A program made the translations under genes and the position numbers. From Streptomyces hygroscopicus subsp. hygroscopicus (GTDB lineage Bacteria > Actinomycetota > Actinomycetes > Streptomycetales > Streptomycetaceae): a stretch of DNA of 64,000 nt. The notes under the pieces are model-generated. The model did no database searches. It saw nothing but the letters and a program-made list of their open reading frames with translations, and had not been told where the DNA came from. The stretch is taken from assembly GCF_001553455.1 (NCBI RefSeq), contig NZ_BBOX01000030.1, forward strand, positions 1 to 64,000, read 5' to 3'. The number at the start of each line of letters is the position of its first letter. The stretch's first letter is position 1. Shown here piece after piece: positions 34,727 through 42,704 of this stretch.

Positions 34727-36325
34727 GTGAGAGCAGAACCGGACATCCTGATCGTCGGTGGCGGCCTCGGCGGCGTCGCCGCCGCGCTCGCCGCCTGCCG
34801 GGCCGGCCGGCGCGTCGTGATGACCGAGGAGACCGACTGGATCGGCGGCCAGCTCACCGCGCAGGCAGTGCCGCCGGACGAGCACCCCTGGGTGGAGCAG
34901 TTCGGCACGACGGCGACCTACCGCGCCCTGCGCGAGGGCATCCGCGCGTACTACCGCCAGTGGTACCCGCTGCGCGCCGAGGCGCGGGGGCTCGCGGAGC
35001 TGAACCCGGGGGCCGGCCGGGTCAGCAAGCTGTGCCACGAACCGCGGGTGGCGCTGGCCGTGCTGGAGGGCATGCTCGCCCCGTTCCGGGCCGCCGGTCT
35101 GCTGACCGTCCTGACCGAGCACCGCGCCCTGTCGGCCGAGACGGACGGCGATGTGATCCGCGCGGTGACCGTGCGCGACCTGCGCGGCGGTGAGCCGACC
35201 ACGTTCACCGCCCGGTATGTCATCGACGCCACCGAGACCGGTGAACTGCTGGCGCTCGCCGGAGTGGAGCACGCGGCCGGGGCCGAGGCGCAGGACGAGT
35301 TCGGTGAGCCGCACGCCCCCGCCGAGGCGCGGCCGGACAATCAGCAGGGCATCACGGTGTGTTTCGCGCTCTCGCACCATGAAGGCGAGGACCACACCGT
35401 GGAGCGGCCCGAGACGTACGACTTCTGGCGTTCCTACCGGCCCGGCTTCTGGCCGGGGCCGCTGCTCGGCTTCGAGGCGCCCGACCCGCGCACCCTGGAG
35501 CCCGTGCCCCGCACCTTCGTGCCCAACCCGGACCTCGACCCGCTGGCGGTCAGCGCCGACCAGAGCGCCGACGCCGGGGACAAGGAGCTGTGGGGGTTCC
35601 GCCGGATCCTCGCCCGCGGGCTGCACCGGCCGGGCGCCTTCGGCTCGGACATCACCCTCGTCAACTGGCCGCTGAACGACTACTGGCTCAAGCCGTACAT
35701 CGGCCAGGAGGCCGAAGCCCTGCGCGAGGCCCGTCAGTTGTCGCTGTCGGTGCTGTACTGGCTCCAGACGGAGGCGCCGCGTGCGGACGGCGGCACCGGG
35801 TTCCCGGGCCTGCGTATCCGCCCGGACGTCACCGGCACCGCGGACGGCCTGGCCAAGGCGGCCTATGTGCGCGAGTCGCGGCGCATCAAGGCGGTGACGA
35901 CCGTGATCGAGCAGGATGTCGCGATCGACGTCGTCGGGGTGTACGGCAGGACCCGCTACCGCGACTCGGTCGGGGTCGGCGGCTACCGCATCGACCTGCA
36001 CCCCTCGACGGGCGGGGACACCTACATCGACATCGGCTCCGTGCCGTTCGAGATCCCGCTCGGCGCGCTGGTGCCGCGCAGGGTGCGCAACCTGCTGCCC
36101 GCCGGGAAGAACATCGGCACCACGCACATCACCAACGGCTGCTACCGGCTGCACCCGGTCGAGTGGAACGTCGGAGAGGTCGCCGGCGCCCTCGCCGCCC
36201 ACTGCCTGGACGAGGGGGTCGAACCGCACCAGGTGCAGGCCGAGGACAAGCGGTTCGAGGAGTTCGGCCGCCTCCTGGACCGCTGGGGCGTGCAGCGCCG
36301 CTGGCCCGATGTCCGCGGCTACTGA
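34727..36325 (+). CDS. FAD-dependent oxidoreductase (FAD_oxidored type)
   Basis: 532 residues from GTG 34727 (VRAEPDILIVGGGLGGVAAALAACRAGRRVVMTEETDWIGGQLTAQAVP), with GAGGAG about five bases upstream. The dinucleotide motif GGGLGG is at residues 11-16, followed by E..DWIGGQLT, typical of the FAD-dependent family near HdrA-like and thiazole-type flavoproteins. ARYVIDATETGELLALAGV and the C-terminal LLPAGKNIGTTHITNGCYRLHPVEWNVGEVAGALAAHCLDEG close the FAD site. No signal peptide, so cytoplasmic. Homologues often sit in polysaccharide utilisation loci, but the reaction is not established. It is first gene of an operon with the HyuA-like protein, 117 bases apart. Confidence 0.85.
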   Translation: MRAEPDILIVGGGLGGVAAALAACRAGRRVVMTEETDWIGGQLTAQAVPPDEHPWVEQFGTTATYRALREGIRAYYRQWYPLRAEARGLAELNPGAGRVSKLCHEPRVALAVLEGMLAPFRAAGLLTVLTEHRALSAETDGDVIRAVTVRDLRGGEPTTFTARYVIDATETGELLALAGVEHAAGAEAQDEFGEPHAPAEARPDNQQGITVCFALSHHEGEDHTVERPETYDFWRSYRPGFWPGPLLGFEAPDPRTLEPVPRTFVPNPDLDPLAVSADQSADAGDKELWGFRRILARGLHRPGAFGSDITLVNWPLNDYWLKPYIGQEAEALREARQLSLSVLYWLQTEAPRADGGTGFPGLRIRPDVTGTADGLAKAAYVRESRRIKAVTTVIEQDVAIDVVGVYGRTRYRDSVGVGGYRIDLHPSTGGDTYIDIGSVPFEIPLGALVPRRVRNLLPAGKNIGTTHITNGCYRLHPVEWNVGEVAGALAAHCLDEGVEPHQVQAEDKRFEEFGRLLDRWGVQRRWPDVRGY

Positions 36326-36442
36326 CCCGGCCCGCCGCGTCACCGGCCCCCGCCTCACCGGCCCCCGCGTCACCGCCCACTTTCCCTGGTAGCCCCCCAC
36401 GTCTTCGACCCACCCATGTCAACGCACAAGGAGGTGCCCGCC

Positions 36443-38575
36443 ATGACTCCAGACCGTCGCATCCGCGTCGGTATCGACGTGGGCGGCACGTTCACCGACG
36501 CCGTGGCGGTCGACGCCGCCACGCTGACCCTGGTGGGCCAGGTGAAGGTGCCCACCAGCCACCACCACGAGGACGGCGTCGCCCACGGTATCGTCCAGGC
36601 GCTGCGGCGGCTCCTGGACGAGTCCGGGCGCACCGCGTCCGACGTGGTCTTCCTGGCCCACGGCACGACGCAGGCCACCAACGCCCTGCTGGAGGGCGAC
36701 GTCGCCAAGGTCGGCCTGATCGGGATCGGCGCCGGCCCCGGCGCGGTGGTCACCCGGCGGCTCGCTTCCTTCGGCAAGCTCGAACTCACCCCCGGCAAGC
36801 GGCTCCCGCTGGCCTACGCCCATGTGGCCGACCCCTTCGACGAGGCCGCGGTGCTGGCGGCCGTGGAGCGGGTGCGCGCGGACGGGGCCGATGTCCTCGT
36901 CGCCACCGAGCCGTTCGGCGTGGACCGGCCCGAGGGCGAGCGGGCCGTCCTCGACGCCGCGCGGAGGACCGGCCTGCCGCTGGCCGCCGCCCACGAGATC
37001 ACCTCGATGTACGGACTGCACAAGCGGACGCGGACGGCGGTGGTCAACGCCGCGATCCTGCCCCGGATGCTCACCACGGCCGACCTGGTGGACGCGTCCA
37101 TCACGAAGGCCGGTGTGACGGCCCCGCTGATGGTGATGCGCTGCGACGGCGGCGTCATGTCCCTGGACGAGATGCGCCGCCGCCCCCTTCTGACGGTCCT
37201 GTCGGGCCCGGCGGCGGGCGTCGCCGGGGCGCTGATGCGGGAGCGGATCAGCGAGGGCCTGTTCCTGGAGACGGGCGGCACCTCCACCGACATCAGCGTC
37301 GTACGGCGGGGCAGGGTCGCCGTGCGCCAGGCCACGATCCTCGGCAGGCCCTCGTACCTGAACGCGCTCGACGTCCGCACCGTCGGCGTCGGCGGCGGTT
37401 CCATGGTGCGTGTCTCCGGCGGCCGGGTGGTCGGCGTCGGCCCGCGCAGCGCCCACATCGCGGGCCTGCCCTACGCCTGCTTCGCCTCGCCCGGCGACCT
37501 GCGCGACGCCCGGGTGGCCACGGTCCGGCCGATGGCCGGCGACCCCGGCGACTACCTGGTCCTGGACGCCGCAGGCGGCCGCTTCGCGGTCACCATGACC
37601 TGTGCGGCCAACGCCCTCGGGCGGGTCAGCGAGGGGGACTTCGCACGCGCCGACCAGGAGGTGGCGCGGGCCGCCCTCGCCCCGGTGGCCGCCGCGCTCG
37701 GCACGGACGTGGCCGGTGCGGCACGGGCGGTGCTCGACGCGGGCACCGAACAGGTCGGGACGGTGGTGGAGGCGATGATCCGCGACTACCGCCTGGACCG
37801 CGACACCGCACTCCTCGTGGGCGGCGGCGGGGGAGCGGCGGCGGTGACGCCGCACCTGGCCGCCTCCCTCGGGCTCGAAGGACGCATCGCCCGGCACAGC
37901 GAGGTCATCAGCCCCATCGGGGTGGCGCTGGCGCTGGTGCGCGAACAGGTCGAGCGCATCGTGCCCGGCGCCACCCAGGAACAGATCCTCGCGGTACGCG
38001 CCGAGGCCGAACAGGCCGTCGTCGCACAGGGCGCCGCCGCCGACGGCGTCGAGGTGGAGGTGACCGTCGACCCGCAGACCAACACCGTCCGGGCGGTCGC
38101 CACGGGCGCCACCGAACTGCGCACCCAGGACCGCTCCCACCGCGCCGACGCCGATGAGCGGCTGCGCGCCGCCGCCACCAGCCTCAAGACGGCGGAGGCA
38201 CAGGTGCGGGTGCTGGCGGGGACGGGCGCGTACACGGTGTACGGCACCGAGGTACGGCGCCGGCTGCGGGCCGACCGCCACCCGGTGCGCGTGGTCGACG
38301 CGGACGGCGTGGTGCGGCTCGGCGCGCCGGACGCCCGGGTGGCGACCATGACCGTCGCGGAGTCCGGCGAGGCACTGGCCGCACTGGTGCGTGACACCAC
38401 CTCCTACGGCGACGGAGGGGTGCGGGCCCCCGCGGTACGGCTCCTGGTCGGCGGCCGGATCGCGGACCTCTCCGGCGTCCTCGACCCCGAGGCGCTGCTG
38501 GCGCTGGCCCGCACCGAACTGCGCCCGCGCGGATCCGGGGAGCCGGTCGTCGCCGTCGTGGAGTCCCGGACATGA
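36443..38575 (+). CDS. Hydantoinase/oxoprolinase family protein, HyuA type
   Basis: ATP-dependent opening or carboxylation family (N-methylhydantoinase A, 5-oxoprolinase A, acetone carboxylase beta). It has 710 residues from ATG 36443 with AAGGAGG nine bases ahead. The ASKHA ATPase motifs are clear: VGIDVGGTFTDAVAVD (9-24), FLAHGTTQATNALLEGD (70-86), LLTVLSGPAAGVAGALM, LETGGTSTDISVVRRGR and TALLVGGGGGAAAVTPHLAASLG. The usual partner subunit HyuB is not encoded nearby, which is odd because most HyuA proteins act as HyuAB. The gene overlaps the next by four bases (ATGA). Likely an ATP-driven step on a lactam, ketone or similar metabolite. Confidence 0.9.
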   Translation: MTPDRRIRVGIDVGGTFTDAVAVDAATLTLVGQVKVPTSHHHEDGVAHGIVQALRRLLDESGRTASDVVFLAHGTTQATNALLEGDVAKVGLIGIGAGPGAVVTRRLASFGKLELTPGKRLPLAYAHVADPFDEAAVLAAVERVRADGADVLVATEPFGVDRPEGERAVLDAARRTGLPLAAAHEITSMYGLHKRTRTAVVNAAILPRMLTTADLVDASITKAGVTAPLMVMRCDGGVMSLDEMRRRPLLTVLSGPAAGVAGALMRERISEGLFLETGGTSTDISVVRRGRVAVRQATILGRPSYLNALDVRTVGVGGGSMVRVSGGRVVGVGPRSAHIAGLPYACFASPGDLRDARVATVRPMAGDPGDYLVLDAAGGRFAVTMTCAANALGRVSEGDFARADQEVARAALAPVAAALGTDVAGAARAVLDAGTEQVGTVVEAMIRDYRLDRDTALLVGGGGGAAAVTPHLAASLGLEGRIARHSEVISPIGVALALVREQVERIVPGATQEQILAVRAEAEQAVVAQGAAADGVEVEVTVDPQTNTVRAVATGATELRTQDRSHRADADERLRAAATSLKTAEAQVRVLAGTGAYTVYGTEVRRRLRADRHPVRVVDADGVVRLGAPDARVATMTVAESGEALAALVRDTTSYGDGGVRAPAVRLLVGGRIADLSGVLDPEALLALARTELRPRGSGEPVVAVVESRT

Positions 38576-39123
38576 ACGACGACCACGACCTGGACCTCGC
38601 GGTACGCCTCCTCGCGGGCACCCCCACGCACGAGGGCCGCGACCCCGCGCTGCTCGGCCAATGGGCCCGTACCGCCTCGGAGTTCGGCCGCCGGATGACC
38701 GTGCGGCACCAGACCGTCCGGGTGGTCGAGCGGGACGGCGGACTGGAGGCCGGGCTGTTCGCCCGCTACCGGTCCCGGCCGCCGGTCGTCGAGGTGTACG
38801 CCGACACCGTGGCACGCGCCGAGCGGCTGGTCGCCGAGCGCGGCTGGCGCCACTGGTTCCCGGAAGGGTCGGTGCGCGCCGCCGCCCTCGCCCACGAGCA
38901 GGCGCACGCCTGGCTCCACCACGCCCCGGTGCGCGCGGAGTTCAAGCGCGCGCTCGGCCACACGGCACTGCGGCTCGGGCGGCGCCGCCTGTACGCGTAC
39001 GTCGCGGGCGCGGACGAGATCGCCGCGCACGCCTACGCCCAGACCGCGTGCGGCCTGGGCCGCAGCCCTCTGCTGCTCACGGAGGCGCTGGCCGCCGCCG
39101 TGTCCTTCGAAAGCGAGAACTGA
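38572..39123 (+). CDS. Small putative metallopeptidase-like protein (HEXXH)
   Basis: 183 residues; the start overlaps the hyuA stop (ATGA). The feature that stands out is the zinc-binding-type motif AHEQAHAWLHH (His-Glu-Gln-Ala-His, residues about 105-109), with GADEIAAHAYAQ downstream that could supply a third ligand Glu. The N-terminal half (MNDDHDLDLAVRLLAGTPTHEGRDPALLGQWARTASEFGRRMTVRH) is helical and has no signal peptide. I do not recognise the family. It may be a minigluzincin-like peptidase or a metal-binding companion of HyuA. Position inside a tight operon argues for a job in the pathway rather than general proteolysis. Confidence 0.72.
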   Translation: MNDDHDLDLAVRLLAGTPTHEGRDPALLGQWARTASEFGRRMTVRHQTVRVVERDGGLEAGLFARYRSRPPVVEVYADTVARAERLVAERGWRHWFPEGSVRAAALAHEQAHAWLHHAPVRAEFKRALGHTALRLGRRRLYAYVAGADEIAAHAYAQTACGLGRSPLLLTEALAAAVSFESEN

Positions 39124-39126
39124 CCG

Positions 39127-40413
39127 ATGGGTGTCGTCATCCTGCTCGTCATGGCGGTGGGAGTCGCCGCCATGCTCACCCGCAAACTGCCCACGGCGTT
39201 CGCCCTGGTGCTGCTCGCCGTGGTGATCGCGTTCCTGGCGGGCGCTCCGCTCACCGGCAAGGAGAGCGTGCTCGACACGGTGCTCCAGGAGGGGGCGTCC
39301 GCGCTCGCCGCCACGATGATCGCGATCCTGCTGGGCTCATGGCTCGGCAAGCTCCTGGAGGAGACCGGGATCGCGGGCACCCTGGTCCGCAAGATCGTCG
39401 AATTCGGCGGCGACCGGCCGGTGTTCGTCGCCCTCGGCGTGCTCGCCGTGTCCGCGCTGGTCGGCACCGTGACCGGATCGGCGCCCGCGGCGATGCTCGC
39501 CGGTCTGATCGGCATCCCCGCGATGATCGCGGTGGGTATCCCCAAGGTGACCGCCGCGGGCACGGTCCTGATGGGGATAGCCGTCGGCGTGCCCTTCGAA
39601 CTGCCGGTGTGGCAGTTCTTCTCCACCGCCCTGGACCTGCCCATCGGCACGGTGCGCGGCTTCATGGTGAAGCTGTTCCCGTTCGCCCTGGTGGCCGCCG
39701 TCGCCTATGTGCTGGTGGAGTCCCGGCGCCGCGGCGTCGAGCACACCTGGCCCCTGAAGGCGGCGCGGACACGGCCCTCGCGCGCCGACCGCCGCCGGCG
39801 GCTCGGCGACGCCCCCTGGTACGCCCTGCTCACCCCGGCGGTGCCCCTCGTCCTCGCCCTCGGCCTGGACGTGGCCATCATCCCCTCGCTGCTGGGCGGC
39901 GTGCTGTACGCGCTGGTGACGACGACCCGGCCGCGGGAGATGAACCGCCGCCTGCTGCGCACCCTCTACGGCGGGTTCGAGGTGGCCGCCCCGCCCATCG
40001 CCCTCTTCGTGGCCATCGGTATCCTGCTCGCCGCGGTCAAGCTGCCCGGCGCGGTCGACGCCCTGCAGCCCCTCGTCAAGGCCGTCAGCCCGCAGAACAC
40101 CGTCCTGTTCATCCTCGTCTTCACCCTGCTGGTGCCGCTGTGCCTGTTCCGGGGCCCGCTGAACGTCTTCGGCCTCGGCGCCGGCATCGCGGGCGTCCTC
40201 GTCGCCACCGGCATCTACCCGGCCGTCGCCGTCCTCGGCATGACCGCCTCGTACAACCAGGTCTTCGGCGTGTCCGACCCGACCAGCACCCAGACCGTGT
40301 GGAGCGCCCAGTACGCGGGCGTCTCCCCGCACCAGGTGATGGTGCGCACCCTGCCGTACGTGTGGGCCGTGGCCTTCGGCGGTCTGTGCGTCACCGCCTT
40401 CACCGAGCTGTGA
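39127..40413 (+). CDS. Permease of the GntP/CitM-like (ion transporter) superfamily
   Basis: 428 residues, starting three bases after the previous stop. About 11-12 membrane segments are evident (MGVVILLVMAVGVAAML, AFALVLLAVVIAFLAGAPL, LAATMIAILLGSWLGKLLEETG, VFVALGVLAVSALVGTVTGSAPAAMLAGLIGIPAMIAVG ...). GSAPAAMLAG in the first half and the C-terminal VLGMTASYNQVFGVSDPTSTQTVWSAQYAG resemble the substrate-loop pattern of gluconate/citrate-type secondary transporters. Likely imports an organic acid or sugar acid across the membrane by proton or sodium symport. It could carry the uronic-acid-derived product of the secreted lyases encoded downstream. Confidence 0.75.
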   Translation: MGVVILLVMAVGVAAMLTRKLPTAFALVLLAVVIAFLAGAPLTGKESVLDTVLQEGASALAATMIAILLGSWLGKLLEETGIAGTLVRKIVEFGGDRPVFVALGVLAVSALVGTVTGSAPAAMLAGLIGIPAMIAVGIPKVTAAGTVLMGIAVGVPFELPVWQFFSTALDLPIGTVRGFMVKLFPFALVAAVAYVLVESRRRGVEHTWPLKAARTRPSRADRRRRLGDAPWYALLTPAVPLVLALGLDVAIIPSLLGGVLYALVTTTRPREMNRRLLRTLYGGFEVAAPPIALFVAIGILLAAVKLPGAVDALQPLVKAVSPQNTVLFILVFTLLVPLCLFRGPLNVFGLGAGIAGVLVATGIYPAVAVLGMTASYNQVFGVSDPTSTQTVWSAQYAGVSPHQVMVRTLPYVWAVAFGGLCVTAFTEL

Positions 40414-40487
40414 CCGGAGCCGGCCCGATCCGCGTTCCGGACATCCGCGCGGACCACCGCGCCCCGTAGCCACCGAACCCGCAGTGC

Positions 40488-40515
40488 CCGACCCGCAGTA
40501 TCCGACCCGCAGTAT
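40488..40515 (+). repeat. Exact 14-bp tandem duplication before the beta-propeller gene
   Basis: CCGACCCGCAGTAT occurs twice in succession, followed by a third partial unit (CCGACCCG), in the 122-base gap ahead of the ATG at 40536. Confidence 0.7.
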
Positions 40516-40535
40516 CCGACCCGAGGGAGCCGATC

Positions 40536-41540
40536 ATGCCCGAGCCGCAGTCCGGCCTCGACCGCCGTATGTTCCTGCGCGCCACCGCCCTCTCCGGCGC
40601 GGCGCTCACCGTCGGCGGGCTGGTCACGCCGTCCGCCTCCGCCGCGCCCGGCGGATTCCCGGACTACGCCTACGTCCGCACGCTGCTCACCCCGTCGCAG
40701 CTGAAGTACAACCCGACCGGCGAGATCATCTTCCCCACGGTCCGCGGGGTGTACGACAAGCTGGCGCGTCCCCTGGGCCGGTACTACCTCTACTACGCGC
40801 CGCACGACGCGCCGGGCGGCATCTGCCTGGCCTACGGCGACTCCCTGGAAGGCCCGTTCACCGAGTACCCGGACAACCCCATCGTGGCGAACAGATGGGA
40901 CCCGCACTACTCGGTCAGCCACGTCTCCTCGCCGCACGTGCTGTGGAGGGAGGACCTCAAGGAGTTCTGGCTGTACTTCCACGGCGAGAACACCACCACC
41001 CGCCTCGCCCGCTCGAAGGACGGGATCCACTTCACCTACGACAAGGTGGTTCTGAACACGTCCATGATGCCCGCCGGCACCACCGAGACGTCCTACGCCC
41101 GGGTGTTCCGGCACGACCTTCCCGCCCGCGGCGCCCACTACGTGATGCTGTTCATGCTCAACAACACCACCAACCACCGGGACATCGGCTGGGGCTGGTC
41201 CGCGGACGGTCGCGACTGGACCTTCGCCCAGACGCCGCTGGTGCGCCACTCGGACGTCGGCGCGGTCAACGTCGGCGGGCCGCACCTGCTGACCCGCGGC
41301 GGCTCCGCGTTCGTCGTCTACAACAAGGACAAGGAGAGCGGCGGCGACCTCATGATCACCGAGGTGGGCAAGGACTTCTCGCTCCGCAAGCACCTCGGCG
41401 TCTTCTACGACTCCCGCTCGTCGGCGCCCGAGAACGGCCGGGCCGCGGCCCCCTCCTTCGGCACGGACCACGGCGTCCCGTACATGATCTACGAAGCGGG
41501 CGAACGCCTCGCCGGATCCATCGCGGTGGCCCGGGGATAG
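40536..41540 (+). CDS. Secreted beta-propeller-like protein (GH43/GH117-like fold)
   Basis: 334 residues. The leader MPEPQSGLDRRMFLRATALSGAALTVGGLVTPSASAAPGG has a twin-arginine motif (DRRMFLR) and an Ala-x-Ala cleavage site, so export by the Tat route is likely. Mature protein features are YYLYYAPHDAPGGICLAYGDSLEGPFTEYPDNPIV, SPHVLWREDLKEFWLYFHGENTTTRLARSKDGIHFTYD, VFRHDLPARGAHYVMLFMLNN and GGPHLLTRGGSAFVVYNKD. These are repeated blades of the five-bladed propeller found in GH43, GH32 and GH117-type glycosidases. Catalytic acids cannot be assigned with certainty. It probably cleaves or binds an extracellular glycan. RBS: GAGGGAG eight to nine bases upstream. Confidence 0.8.
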   Translation: MPEPQSGLDRRMFLRATALSGAALTVGGLVTPSASAAPGGFPDYAYVRTLLTPSQLKYNPTGEIIFPTVRGVYDKLARPLGRYYLYYAPHDAPGGICLAYGDSLEGPFTEYPDNPIVANRWDPHYSVSHVSSPHVLWREDLKEFWLYFHGENTTTRLARSKDGIHFTYDKVVLNTSMMPAGTTETSYARVFRHDLPARGAHYVMLFMLNNTTNHRDIGWGWSADGRDWTFAQTPLVRHSDVGAVNVGGPHLLTRGGSAFVVYNKDKESGGDLMITEVGKDFSLRKHLGVFYDSRSSAPENGRAAAPSFGTDHGVPYMIYEAGERLAGSIAVARG

Positions 41541-41608
41541 CCCCGGTCCCCGCCCGAACCGGGTACGCACCACACGACCGTCCGTCCTCCTGGGGAGAGC
41601 AGTCCCGC

Positions 41609-42577
41609 ATGGCACTCTTCGACCTTCCACGCGAACAGCTGCACCGTTACCGCAGCGCCTCCGCCGAACCGGACGACTTCGACGCGTTCTGGTCCGCCAC
41701 CCTGGCGGAGGCCCGGCGGTACGACCTCGACGCCCGCTTCGAGCCCGTCGACACGGGCCTCAGCACCGTGCGGGTGTACGACGCCACGTTCGCCGGCTTC
41801 GGCGGTCACCCGGTGAAGGGCTGGCTGACGCTGCCCGCGGAGATCGCCGAGCCGGTGCCCCTCGTCGTGGAGTTCGTGGGGTACGGAGGCGGGCGGGGCC
41901 TGCCCCACGAGCACCTGCTCTGGGCGTCCACCGGCCGGGCGCACTTCGTGATGGACACCCGCGGTCAGGGCAGTGGCTGGGGCGGGGGCGGGGACACCCC
42001 GGACCCGGTGGGCGCCGCCCCCGCCTACCCGGGATTCATGACCCGCGGGATCGACGCGCCCGAGAACCACTACTACCGGCGGGTGTTCACCGATGCCGTG
42101 CGGGCGGTGGAGGCCGCCCGCACGCATCCGCTCACCGACGCCTCCCGTACCGCGGTCATCGGTGAGAGCCAGGGCGGAGGCATCTCGATAGCGGTGGCAG
42201 GACTGGTCCCCGACCTGCTGGCGGTCGCCCCGGACGTGCCGTTCCTGTGCGACTTCCCGCGCGCCGTCACCCTGACGGACTCGGGCCCGTACCGGGAGAT
42301 CGGCCTGTTCCTCCGCACGCATCGCGGCCGCACCGGAGAAGCGCTGCGCACGCTCTCCTACTTCGACGGCGTCCACTTCGCCGCTCGTGGCCGGGCACCC
42401 GCGCTCTTCTCCACCGCGCTCGAGGACCAGACGTGCCCGCCCTCCACGGTGTTCGCGGCCTTCAACGCCTGGGACCACGAGGACAGGTCCATCGAGGTGT
42501 ACGACTTCAACGCCCACGAGGGCGGCGGGCCGTACCAGGCGGCGGCGAAGCTGAGGTGGCTCAGGCCCCGGATGTGA
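41609..42577 (+). CDS. Acetylxylan esterase / cephalosporin-C deacetylase (AXE1, CE7) family
   Basis: 322 residues from ATG 41609 (MALFDLPREQLHRYRSASAEPDDFDAFWSATLAEAR), the typical CE7 N-terminus. Alpha/beta hydrolase triad: Ser187 in GESQGGG, Asp273 in ALEDQTCPPST, His303 in FNAHEGGGPYQ. The RGQG motif (MDTRGQGSGWGGGGDTPD) that shapes the CE7 oxyanion hole is present. No signal peptide, so it deacetylates imported oligosaccharides in the cytoplasm, as CE7 enzymes usually do. It sits 68 bases after the propeller gene in the same direction. This points to an acetylated glycan as the substrate of block A. Confidence 0.93.
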   Translation: MALFDLPREQLHRYRSASAEPDDFDAFWSATLAEARRYDLDARFEPVDTGLSTVRVYDATFAGFGGHPVKGWLTLPAEIAEPVPLVVEFVGYGGGRGLPHEHLLWASTGRAHFVMDTRGQGSGWGGGGDTPDPVGAAPAYPGFMTRGIDAPENHYYRRVFTDAVRAVEAARTHPLTDASRTAVIGESQGGGISIAVAGLVPDLLAVAPDVPFLCDFPRAVTLTDSGPYREIGLFLRTHRGRTGEALRTLSYFDGVHFAARGRAPALFSTALEDQTCPPSTVFAAFNAWDHEDRSIEVYDFNAHEGGGPYQAAAKLRWLRPRM

Positions 42578-42704
42578 CGCCGGCAGCACCCCGCGAAAGC
42601 CGGTGAACGGTCGGCGTCACACCCGTTGACGCGCGGACCGGAATCGCCGAAGAATCTGCGGGCCCCTTCAGACAACGTTGTCGAGCACTCGGAGGTATCG
42701 CCCC

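Noticed and set aside
36419-38815. Long minus-strand frame opposite the HyuA gene, and the 35590-38157 plus-strand frame
   Set aside because: Both are shadows of the FAD oxidoreductase and HyuA genes, which carry clear motifs, ribosome-binding sites and operon overlaps.
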